The position numbers and the translations under genes are program-made. Below, in pieces: positions 33,661 through 43,874 of a stretch of 64,000 nt of DNA. How positions within the stretch are numbered: the stretch's first letter is position 1; each line of letters starts with the position of its first letter. The notes under the pieces were generated by a model. The model did no database searches and was not told where the DNA came from. It saw only the letters and a program-made list of their open reading frames with translations. The stretch comes from Pontederia crassipes (taxonomy: Eukaryota > Streptophyta > Magnoliopsida > Commelinales > Pontederiaceae). Location: assembly GCA_030549335.1 (NCBI GenBank), contig CM060188.1, positions 65,292,696 through 65,356,695 on the forward strand. Reading direction: 5' to 3'.

Positions 33661-34000
33661 ATGGAGATCAATCCAGACCAAGGTCATGATGACGCACATA
33701 TCGGGTGTACTACATTTTAAATTACAAATTTAGTAATAGATGTTAATTTCATTATGCATGATAGCAATTTTATTTTTGGATTAGTCGCTTCTAAGAGATT
33801 TTCGTATTACCAATAGATAAAGATACACCGTTATTATAGAGAACGCTACAATCGTAATATGATGATAAGATTAAAGTAAGATAAAGGACAAGATGAAAAA
33901 AGAATTAATAGAAGACCTTACATCATACAAGATTCGTGGACGAATCCGTATTATAATATAACACTAGGAAAATCCATAGAATTTTAAAATTTTAAATTGT

Positions 34001-37000
34001 TGTTGATGTCAGACTATTAGGCAATTGAACGCCTATCAGGTGCCACCACCCGGTCAATGCTTTACCGGGTGATCAAAATACTTTTAGGTGTCCGAAAGTA
34101 CAACGGGTAGAAGACGAACGGACAATTGTTTTTTAGATCTCTTCATCATAACTCCTCATTACTCCCACATATTTATAACTCATGAAGCCATGATCATTGA
34201 ACTTCAATGCACAAGAAACCCCATAATTGAGATAATAAAAGCCTTATTTTCTTCCTCCTTTTCCTCTTCATTTTCGTTCTTCATCTTCTCCATTTTTCTC
34301 GCTTGTCACCTCTGCTCCACGGCTTGGTCTCAACCAAAAGACGTGGTGTAACGACCCGGACCATCGAGCCAGCGGAAGCATTTTTTTTTACTCGAGCATT
34401 CGATGCTATTATCATCTTGTTATAAATAGAATTCATATAGAATAAAATTTTTCTTTGTATTATTCACTTAAAGAAACTCTAATATTCATATATCAAACAC
34501 TAACATCTTTAAATATTATTATAAGGTAATGTACTCAAAGAAAAACTCTCCAACACTCAGTTCCTTGTGCCATCACTTGTCATGAGCATTGATCACCCGT
34601 GCTTTTGACCTGCAGGATCTAAGTACAGGGAAATATATGCATATATATTGTACATAAATGTACATATATATGCATAATCTCCATGAGCAAAGGCTCGTAT
34701 GTAAGGCCAAAATAGTGTTTCTTATAAGACTCTAGGTTATAACTTATTCAAAACATGAAACACTTAAATGATCAAGAACAATAATATCATGTGAAGGATT
34801 CTAAAGATTGATACATATTTATCATTGTTGTAAAAATATGGATTATCCTAACCTATCTTATCAAAGCACATGATCATGCACTTAAGCCATTTCATATAAG
34901 CATGAGCTATCACAACTTGTCATAATAAAATCATATCATTTAAAAATACCAGAACAAGTGATGTTTTTTATTTTATATAAATCATAAACATAAGGTTACT
35001 CATCCTTTGTTTACATAGAAGCAACATGGAAGTCAGGCTGAATGTTGATTTTCTTGAGAACCAACTATAATGAAATAAAATCTGAAGATTTTAGACATTA
35101 AGGATTCTGTAATATGGAGTTAAATACAATTTTAATGATTCAATTTTATTATTTATATTAAGAGATATGAATTTTACATCATAAGGTATCAAATATGCCA
35201 AAAGGAAAAGATGTTCATACTAAATAGGGTTAAGTTATAGGAATTTCATATTGTAAAAGTATTAATATCATTCAATTTAAAGAGTATGTATGATCTATCT
35301 AGTACCATGACTTAATAGTATTATGAACATATATTATTGTTATCGGAGGAATACTAAGATAAGTAAAGAAGGAGGATGATCCATTGGCCTACCGTGTAAG
35401 AATTTAAAGGGAGCAAGTTAAAGAAAAGGTATGTGGGGTGGATCCATGTGCTTTTATTGCATTCATTGTTATAAGTATTTGGTTATGATATATGCAACAT
35501 GAAATTTTATGTATCATTGTGGATCCATAATAAATGATTAAATGAATACTTGCACAAATGCTATGCCATATTTTGTCCCATATGATCATCCTAGCATGGG
35601 TAGGAATCTTATTATAGTTATTATGATGATATTAATATGTTCTCCTTTGATTTTGATCATGGCCAAATGAATACATGCTATGTATGAGTAGTGAACATAA
35701 TGAGTGATTTGATTAGTTGATGTAAGACTCAGATAGTTGCTTGATGATTTATTACATCTCCTTAAATTGATAGTTATGTTGACTAGAATTAAGATACTTT
35801 GAAATTATTTTATGATTGAAGATAAGAATCTGATGAGTTACATTTTATGAAGGAAAATGATATGAATGATATGTTTGGGATAAGATTTATAATTAGATAT
35901 ATCTGTAAATCATGCTATGAGTTAAGTACTTTGTTAAATTGTGTTAGATCTTTGATTGTATCGAAAACTTGATTGAAAACACAAGAATTCCGCAGTGACC
36001 TATGACTCTTTCGAACTGAAGTGGACAACCGAAACCCTTTTGGGCATCCGATTCAGCTTGACTAGAGTATAACGACAACTATATCGGGTGTCCGAAACTC
36101 TATTAGATGACTGATATAAACTAGAATGAAAGTATGAAGCTCTTTTGGATGTCCGAATTGGAAAATGTTGAGACTCAAAATTGACGACATATAACCAATC
36201 GGTCGACCGAAACTATTTCAGAGGACCGATATGGATTAGTTCGTTAGAAGAACTTTTCACAATTTAAAGAGAAATTTGACAGGCCGAGGAGGAAGACAAC
36301 ACTTTTCCAAGCGGTCAATCGGCCTAGTTTTTGCCGACCGAAAGTCTGAGAATGTTCTCATATTATGACAGCTATCGAAAACCCTAATATCGACCGATTC
36401 ACATATGACTTTGAAATGACCAACAAATAAACCCAAAACGAACGACCGCACTTTGGCCGGCTAGTAGATATCGACAAAGGAACATCCGAACCTCTTTCGG
36501 ATGCCATTAGATGAATTCCAAAAGGACGACCTTTGACTTTTCGGTCATTCGATATGTGGACAAAGGGAAATATGATCTTAATTTAACCCGCACGATTTGA
36601 CAAGTCTTTGTCCACTTGATTGGTATTGAATGACATGATATTTAAGATGATTCGTAGCCACCTCTGCCCTTTGTTCCCTACAACTTTGATTGATCCAAGT
36701 GATCAAAAGAGGATTACATGATTTAATAAAGTTAAAAGATGAGGGTTGTCGTTACCTACCTAGATGGGAAGTTATGAAAGCCTTGTGCGAGGCATTTCCC
36801 TACGGATGTTACCGCCTAGTGAGAGGTCATCTCCATCGAGAGATGTTACCTTCTAGTGCAAGGTCATCCTCACCTTTACAGATGCTTTCATCTAGTGCGA
36901 GGTCATCTCCATCGAGGGATGTTACCACCTAGTGTGAGGTCATCCTCCCCATGGAACACTTGTCGTGGCACTGATCCCCCACTGGTCTACTATGGTCTAG

Positions 37001-37732
37001 GTAGTACACGTGTGATTGTAATGGTATTCCCTAAAAGTGGAGAGCTCTTCCAACCCATGGACAAGATGAAAGAACATGAATGGCCAAGGATGAATGATAG
37101 GACTTTGTCCTTATGAACATGAATAGGAACAAATGACTATAGAACAATGAATATGAATATGAGTATGGAAAAGAAATGAAATGAAAAAGGGCATGAACTA
37201 TGATTATGATCTCCTTATTGACTCCACATTATGATTCACTCTCTTATTTGATTTATATGTTTGCCTATGCTTATTTTAATGGAAATATTTTATGACCTAT
37301 ACGAACTCACACTTAGCATATGCTAACAGTTATGCTTGCTCCCCTATGTGATCTCCACAAACACATGATTGGATTGCGAGCTTGGTTGATGTGTGTGCGG
37401 CGACTACAACTTGGTGATGTGTGCACATGGTTATCGTAGAGTTTATATAGAGTCTCTTCTTTTTATTGATCGAGTTGTATTTGGGACCTCGTATGGACAT
37501 GTAGTGTGACATGGATCTTTTATATGTCACATATGATGTACTCATTATTTCATCTATTTTAACTTTTGTATTTCTTATGTTCCATTATTGTAATATTTAA
37601 TTTTAGGTCTTCAGCTTACGTTTCATGATTCTTGACCATCTAGGTCAACAAAAGAGTCAAAGAAAGATCAAAGAACGTAACAATCGAAAGGAGATTTTGC
37701 CACATAGTGAGATCAAGTTTCGGAGCATTACA
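34001..37732 (+). repeat. Gypsy right LTR, start uncertain, with insertion
   Basis: It ends GGAGCATTACA at 37732. The 5' boundary is uncertain; TGTTGATGTCAG near 34003 is a candidate, followed by a TATA-like ATATTTATAACTC at about 34168. 34309-34347 matches the left LTR, after which similarity resumes only at 35592. Confidence 0.55.
34348..35590 (-). mobile_element. Foreign block in gypsy right LTR, possibly a truncated LTR
   Basis: This 1.24 kb is absent from the left LTR, where about 186 other bases stand in its place. The minus strand ends GGTCCGGGTCGTTACA preceded by CTTCCGCTGG, like a gypsy LTR 3' end. The other end shows no clear LTR start and no duplication, so it may be a truncated LTR fragment joined by a deletion. 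Confidence 0.4.
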
Positions 37733-37737
37733 CTACT

Positions 37738-37881
37738 GAATACATCAAAGATGAAAATGATGGCAGACTTAGAGTCGGGGGATCCAGCGGTGTAGGACTT
37801 GAAGCCGCCGAGGTCGTCCATGATGCAGCCGAGGGCACCGAAGGTGCTAAGCACCGACAGGTTTGAGCGGCACTGGGAGCT
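37738..37881 (-). pseudogene. Dienelactone hydrolase family first-exon fragment
   Basis: The 48 minus-strand codons run from SSQC to FDVF and include DDLGGFKSYTAGSPDSKSAI. Plant dienelactone hydrolase-like proteins (annotated as endo-1,3;1,4-beta-glucanase or carboxymethylenebutenolidase-like) begin with a Cys-rich SQCC-NPP segment, then DDLGG-K-YV-GSPDSKLA and ISDVFG. The match stops at DVF, right at the gypsy LTR end. No start Met and no catalytic Cys/Asp/His region is present. The upstream minus strand (37890-38100) may be its former leader. Either a transposon carried this exon here or the gypsy element cut a local gene copy. Confidence 0.75.
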
Positions 37882-38108
37882 TGGCGTTAATGCTACTTAA
37901 TTGCTGCTTCTTCTTCCCCCTCCTTCTATGCAATTTCGTGGGCAGATTGATGGTAGAGGAGGAACGGGGTCCAAGTTCCAACTCTGTGGCACTTAAAATG
38001 AGTGAAAAAAGAAAAACAATGAGGGAGCCAATTGTGTTGTCTGGCGGCTGCCATGGTGACAAGTTTTTGTTATGGTAATTCATCCCTGTCATCCTTGTTG
38101 CTGGACGC
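37882..38108. other. Sequence upstream of the hydrolase fragment, undetermined
   Basis: The minus strand is open in another frame (part of the 37847-38212 ORF) and has a pyrimidine/purine-rich tract (CTTCTTCTTCCCCCTCCTTC on plus). It could be 5' leader or promoter of the captured gene; nothing proves this. The Pro-rich peptide of that ORF has no known domain. Confidence 0.35.
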
Positions 38109-39060
38109 TGGGGAAGGGGGTGAACACTATCATTGGTTGCTAGGGAAGGGAAGGGAAGGGGTGGGGTGGGGGGGCAAACACTGTCACAGGCCACCCCTTC
38201 CTTCGTCTCCAATAAGCACTACAAGAATAGAACCAATGTTGTAAGACCCGACCCGGGCATTGACCCGGATTACTTAACGGGTCAGGTCGGACCGATTGGA
38301 CCGGGTCGAACCGAATGGTCGGACCGGGTCGAACCGAATGGTCGGACCGAATAATATAAATTAATAGAATAATAAAATAAATTAAGATGATCATTGTAAT
38401 ATTATTAATATATAATATCTTATTTAGCAAAAAATACAAAATATAATATAATAAAATATTTAGATCAAATAATATAATAAAGTAAGCATTAATTGAATCA
38501 TCATTCGAATATTTTCTAAAAAAATCTCGTGAGGAAACTATAAAAAATAAAAATATTAATGAAATATTATATATATAATAAAGAAGAATGTTAAAACATA
38601 AATTTCAAATAAAGATATATATAAATAATATTTTTTAAAAGTTTTAATAATTTTAATATGTTTATTTTTTTATGTATTTTACAATTTTGACCCGTCCGGG
38701 TCGGTCAAACCCACCGGGTCGGGTGGTTGAACCCGAGTTTTGACCGGGTCAAAGTGGGTCAATCGCTAGGCCGGTTTTGATTGACCTAGGGGCCGTTTTA
38801 GTGCTCGGACACCGGTCCGACCGGTCCGATCGGCCGGGGCAGGCCGGGTCTTACAGCAGTGAATAGAACGATTAGAGACACAAAGGGGAGGGGGGAACAC
38901 TATCACCTGCCACCCCTTCCTTCGTCTCCAATAAGCACTATAAGAAATAGGACGATTAGAGACACAAAGAAGAGGGGGAGCACTATCACCAAGCCACCCA
39001 TTCCTTCATCTCCGATGAGCACTACACGAAATAGGATTATTAGAGACACAAAATTGTGTA
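38109..39060 (+). repeat. ~84-bp tandem repeats carrying CACTA-like termini
   Basis: Once the nested MITE is ignored, three units follow one another, each with CACTATCACC...CCACCCCTTCCTTCGTCTCC and then AAGCACTACAAGAAATAGGA plus ATTAGAGACACAAAG. The CACTA words begin at 38217, 38936 and 39020; 38936 to 39020 is 84 bp, and 38217 to 38936 less 636 bp of insert and duplication is 83 bp. A partial fourth copy lies at about 38121. The words look like CACTA transposon ends, with only the last one leading into a CACTA-like interior. Confidence 0.75.
38234..38860. mobile_element. Mutator-like MITE
   Basis: A 627-bp insert flanked by the 9-bp direct repeat GAATAGAAC (38225-38233 and 38861-38869). The ends form an imperfect inverted repeat: AATGTTGTAAGACCCG against ACTGCTGTAAGACCCG, 13-14 of 16. 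A 9-bp duplication with TIRs is characteristic of Mutator-like elements. The termini are GC-rich with many ACCCGG/CCGGGT and GGTCGGACCG words, and the core (38350-38690) is very AT-rich. There is no coding capacity. Uninterrupted neighbouring repeat units confirm the empty site. Confidence 0.85.
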
Positions 39061-40150
39061 TCTAAAGTGGTGCTAACACAAGCTAAACTACGTATCCACA
39101 CATTAGCATTTCCTCTGCATCACAATAGAGGCGACACTATATTTCGGTGCTAATAGCGTTGCTGTCAAGGTCATCGATGTTATTAGCATCAACTTCCGAC
39201 GCTATAGTGTGACTGGCTGTCGGGTGGAGGAAATATTGTTAGTGTCGACATAGAAGATGCCAAAATTGTGTTAACAATGGAGACACATGCCATGGCGGTG
39301 TTACGTTGTGGCGCTATTGTGAGACTATTATGATGTGAACACCATCATCACTACCTGCTTCAGTGTTGCTAACGGCGGAGCGAATTTGACTCCAAAGAGG
39401 CGATAAGTTGACATGCTATCTTGACGCTATCGTGGTACTAATGTCATATTAAGAGACATCGCTAATGTGACACTTATAAGCTATGTGCAAACTGTGACGT
39501 TAATGCGTCGCTAATATGACATGAATTGCAATACATTTTGCCCCCTATTACCCTATATTCTTCCCTTCTCTCCCCATACATCGTACAATGCATCTATAAT
39601 GCATTATGCAAATTCAAAACAGTATAAATAAAGCAATTATAGTGTATCAAACTAAAACTAATAACATCATAAAAAAATTAATAATATAAAAAGTATTATC
39701 TTTACAAAATCATCGATGTTACAAAATATTAATCACATCTAAAGTTACAAAAGTTTCTACCTCCAAAATCATTATCGCCATCGACATCATTCCTGACATT
39801 CGACAACAATGTACTTGGTCCTAAGCTCGTGGTGTCTGGGTTTGAGGATAGATGATGTTCTGAATAGTTTGCAATAATGGAGTCAATTGTTGAGAAAGTT
39901 GCTCCGCAATACCCTGATACTATCTAGTGTCAACTTAACTTACACAAATGAACTCAAAGCAGAAGAGCCATCAACGTATCCCCCAATCTTCTTAAAAATC
40001 TGAGTGGTTATTCCTAAGCTCCTTAGGTATCCATCTTATGTTGTGTCAGTCACATCCTCCCAAACAGTAGCGTCCCCTACAAAATAGATAAATTTTATAA
40101 TCATATACAATATTATATAACATTAAAAATATTAATCATTCATTAGATAT
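39020..40150 (-). mobile_element. CACTA-like element remnant, one end
   Basis: It starts CACTACACGAAATAGG and runs into a subterminal region rich in GCTAATAGCGTTGC-, AGAGACA- and GACGCTAT-like words (39060-39530), as in many plant CACTA elements. Beyond 39780 the minus strand shows coding-like pieces in broken frames: a stretch with IFKKIGGYVDGSSALSSFV and another with TIQNIIYPQTQTP, near the place where the second CACTA gene usually ends. The rest is cut off by the LINE at about 40150. Assignment of the coding part to a TNPA-type gene is tentative. Confidence 0.45.
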
Positions 40151-40253
40151 GTTTTTCTTTTGAGAAAATTAAGGATTTCATTACGTTAAATTATTGTACA
40201 AAAAAGGAGCGAGACCAGGAAGTGGCTGCCCATCCCAGAAATATTCGCATTGA

Positions 40254-40646
40254 TTAGTGCAGCCAAAAGTATGCTGTCTGATTGAGTTGGCAAGGGTAGG
40301 AGGAAACAACATTAGGTGTGATGTGCTGCCAAAGAGTCCCAATGTCCTCGAAGATGTTGCGAAGGCACCAAGGAGGATGATGGTGCGAGAGGATGCCAAT
40401 CAGAGCCGTCGAATTGGAACAAATTTTCAGTCGACACAAGTTGAGATCGCGATAGTGACGAAATTCAAGCAGAAGAGCATGAGCCTCAGTCTCGAGGGCG
40501 GAGCTGGCAGAGTGGAAGGAGGTGCCTGCAAAAAGAAAAGATCCATTGTCAGTGCGAAGGATGTAGCCATTTCCGCTCGCCCTAGAGGCCTCCAAAAAGG
40601 AGCCATCAAAGTGCAGAGTCACGTAGAGCTGGGTGGAGCCACCCAC
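40254..40646 (-). pseudogene. LINE RNase H domain
   Basis: The 130-codon frame has LHFDGSFLEASRASGNGYIL (first Asp) and SALETEAHALLLEFRHYRDL (Glu), matching the plant RVT_3 RNase H-like domain at LINE C-termini. The third acidic position, normally in a SDS motif, reads ICSNSTALIG, an Asp-to-Asn change. The plus-strand ORF at 40257-40649 is its shadow. Confidence 0.85.
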
Positions 40647-40949
40647 TAGACCCGATCCAGGTCATGGGGGTGGGCGAGAATAGGAGGGGAAGGAGGAGGT
40701 TCCTCAAGAGCGTGGGTCTCAGAATACTCATAGAATCCAGCTAGAATCTTTTGCGAGGCGACATCCATGGAACATGCCGATAACAGAAATGGATGTTATT
40801 GCACAAATTCCATATCTCCCAAAGGCAAAAGGCAAAAATGGAAAGAAAGTATCGTCGAGAGTGCTTATCCAGGCTCGCACCCTCATGGACCCAAGAGCCT
40901 AGGTGCCTAGAGGAGGTGAATTGGAAAGACACACCCATATGCTACTGGA

Positions 40950-41150
40950 AGGTGGCCTAGAGCTGGTGAGAAACTAAGCATCCGAAAAATAATTGTATGC
41001 AGGTTTCAGGTGTAATGTACCAAAGAGGGCAAGAGTGGTCAATGTTATTATAAAAAAGGAGTATAGTATCTAAGGTTGGAAGCCGAAGGTGGAAGAGCTT
41101 TCGCAAAAATAAGTGTATCTTGGGAGGAGCTGGAATATGCCATAACAACT
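40950..41150 (-). pseudogene. LINE zf-RVT domain
   Basis: LWHIPAPPKIHLFLRKLFHL then RLPTLDTILLFYNNIDHSCP corresponds to the W-----PPK---FLWKL---RLPT---L--R------C--C domain between RT and RNase H in plant LINEs. A frameshift separates it from adjoining regions. Confidence 0.8.
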
Positions 41151-41249
41151 TCCACGGCTGCCCGCCAGATGGACGAGGCAGTAAGGGGCGGTGGAAAACA
41201 TAATTATAAACTGAGCTAGCATTTGCATGTCCATTGGGTATCCATCAGC

Positions 41250-43071
41250 CAGATCCACGCGTCATCCTTGGCAAAGGATGGAAGATAAAGACAACTGATG
41301 TCCGAGATGAGGGCAGGACCGAAAATCAAATGTAGGAGGGGTATGTTCCATGTGCCATCAGCAATAAGGTGATTAAGGCTGAGATTTTATAAGTCAATAT
41401 TGATGTTGAGGAAAGTTGGCTTCCAGACTTGAGGAGCATCGAAAATCCAAGGATCAAGAAGAATCGATGTGGAACTACTAGAGCTAACGAATTTCATAAA
41501 ACCACCACGGAGGTTAGGAAGGGACGAGAGAATTGAGCACCAAGATCTTGAGATATGGTGTGGAGCTAGGTTGGACTGTTAGACCTGTAAGGGGCCATAC
41601 TTAGCTAGAACTAATGGAGACCAAGGGGAAGGAGCACCCTTCAGAAGATCCATTATACGTCTAGTGAGAAATGATAAACAAATGGCCCGAAGATTTCGGA
41701 TGCCAAGGCACCTAGGGCTTGGGTGAGCTGAACCACTGGCTAGCTGATAAGGTGTGCGGATCGATGGCCATTACCATTATCCCATAGGAAGGAACGTGAG
41801 AGTTTTTCCAGCATGTGGAGAGTGCCCACCCAACGAATATACTGGTGTGGAAGACATGACGAATTTGATAGGAGTAGCCCTATCGGCTTGGCTGAGGAGC
41901 CTGCATTGCCAACCAACCAGCCGAGTGGAGATCTTATCAAATATTAATTGTTGATCATGGGCTGGAATAGCACGGGGAGTTATAGGAATTGCTAAGTAAA
42001 TGAAGGGAAAGGTACCTTCGTGAAGAGCCCTAAGGCAGTAGGAATTATATTTTTTCAGTGCTGAGGAAGGGATAATGGAAGATAAATCTCAGATTTCTGA
42101 GGATGGAGCCTTTGGTCAGTTAAAAAGTTGTAAATCTCTAGAATTCTCCTAAGGTGGATACAATTTTTCCTATTAGCTCTAAGACAGATGAGGAGATCAT
42201 CTGTATACAGAAGATGCGAGATGGTGAAGGTGTTTATTCTAAATGGCGAGATTTGACCTAGATCGGTGTGGAGGCGCATGATAGGGGAGAAAACTTAGGA
42301 TTCAATAATAGAAATGTAGGGCAAGAGAGGATCGCCATGATGGATGCCTCTGAGAGCCTTAAAGTAAGGGAGGCAGTGCCATTTACAATATAGGAAAGAA
42401 TGGGGAGTTGATGCAGTATGTGATCCAAGAAATGAATTGGGCAGGATAGTTCATGCGTGTGAGAATGGTGGTGACAAACTCCCAACATATCATATCAAAA
42501 GCTTTCTCCATATCAGCTTTTATGAGCATGTATTTTTGTTGGCCATAATTAAGAGAGTGAACTAGCTCATGAGTGTTGAAAATGTTGTCCTGGATGCATC
42601 GTCCATGAAGAAAGGCGGACTGCGCATGGTCGATGATGTTGTGGAGTGTTGGCCGGATCCAATTAGCAATAATCTTAGATAAGTATACCATATAGGACAT
42701 TACATAAGGAGATTGGGCAGAAGTCTTTCACGGTGTGGGGGTTCCTAGTTTTAGGGATAAAAATGAGAGAATTCAAGGTCCAAGAGTGAGGAAAGGAGTT
42801 TTGTTGAAAAAATGAGAGAATTTCCTAGGTGATAGGGGGCCGATGATGTCCTAATAAAAATGATAGAACTCAATTGTGAAGCCATCTAGCCCAAGGGATT
42901 TTCCTGAGGGCATACTCTAGAGAGCATAATGGACCCACGAGGGAATAATGGGGGTAATCAAGGAAGCTATTTGGGGAGATGGAAGGCAGAGGAGGTTAGT
43001 AATCGCTAGGTGGAGTAGGCAAGTAGTGTTCTACAAACAGATTCCTTATGTCGTCTTCATTACTAACCTTA
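41250..43071 (-). pseudogene. LINE reverse transcriptase
   Basis: Fragments in order along the minus strand: SGKSLGLDGFTIEFYHFY (about 42880), then ISLCN-like and YMVYLSKIIANWIRPTLHNI, AQSAFLHGRCIQDNIFNTHE and LIKADMEKAFDMICWEFVTT in the 42383-42700 frame, then HLLYTDDLLICLRANRKNCI with the catalytic YxDD as YTDD (42055-42279). These are RT motifs 0-5 of L1-type elements. Stops and frameshifts lie between the frames. Confidence 0.88.
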
Positions 43072-43314
43072 GGGTCTATTTGGATTGAGGGATATGAAGG
43101 GGTGGGATGGAATATGAGGGAATGAAATTAGTTAAAACATGTTTGGTTACATCTTTTATTTAAGTTAAGAGGGATGTAGTGGAATAGCTAAACCCTTCAA
43201 ACACCACATTTTTCATTCCACCAAATTGGTGGAATGAGGAGGAATATATTATTTTAGATCAAATTAACCTCTTTCACAAATGAAATTATTTCTCTTCTTA
43301 CCAAATTAAACCAC

Positions 43315-43345
<31 letters not shown>

Positions 43346-43850
43346 ATTTTCATTGGTATATTATCTTTTTTCTAATATTAAATGGTAAGAATGATTTTTT
43401 AGTAAATATACAATTTTATTCAAAATAAACATAAATATACTATTTAAGAATAGTTTAATAATAATATAGTATATTCAACCGGATTGGGATGTAAAACTCG
43501 GATTCGGTTTTGACTTGACCCGGCTGAGTCTCAAAGAAATGAGACATGGTCCTGACCCAATTATCCATAGGGTCAGAACAAAATTTAGAAAATCCGGGCC
43601 GGTGTGGGCGAGGGCGACCATGTCGTTCCGATTCACGCTCACCCCTAATTAACGATTATAAATACTTTAAACATATAATGAAGGATAAAAATACCTTTTA
43701 TATGAATAAAACCTTCATTACCCCACCCCACATCTTATACAATTTATTGTCCAAACATGGTCATTCTAATTACACACCACACTTCACCACCCCATCACTC
43801 ACCACGATACCCCACCCCATCCCTCCATTAGTTATTTGCCAAAAAAACCC
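43072..43850. mobile_element. Tourist-like (PIF/Harbinger) MITE in the LINE
   Basis: Bordered by TTA at 43069-43071 and 43851-43853. The left end is GGGTCTATTTGG and the right end is the inverse of GGGTTTTTTTGG; just inside both ends are GAGGGATATGAAGGGGTGGG-like blocks in inverse orientation. A TTA duplication with GGG...TTTGG termini is typical of PIF/Harbinger MITEs. The interior is AT-rich with a CT microsatellite and a GC-richer patch (about 43480-43640); the ORF at 43546-43854 is not supported. Confidence 0.8.
43316..43345 (+). repeat. (CT)n microsatellite
   Basis: About fourteen CT units with one interruption, inside the Tourist-like MITE. Confidence 0.9.
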
Positions 43851-43874
43851 TTAGTGCATCGGGGGTGTAGAGTT

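Larger units (their letters stand above)
30433..37732 (+). mobile_element. Ty3/gypsy retrotransposon with gag remnant and deleted pol
   Basis: Long direct repeats (30664-32750 and 35592-37732, plus 30433-30477 and 34309-34347) bracket about 1.3 kb of interior. The left repeat ends GATGTTACA and is followed by TTTATGGTATCAGAACC, a primer site. The interior encodes a chromovirus-type gag with a double zinc knuckle, followed by about 340 bp with no pol. The left LTR is cut at its 5' side exactly where the copia 5' LTR starts, so the copia inserted into this LTR and the other side was later lost. The right LTR contains a ~1.2-kb foreign block. The element is non-functional. Confidence 0.75.

Noticed and set aside
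40257-40649. 130-codon plus-strand ORF
   Set aside because: Exact antisense shadow of the LINE RNase H domain.
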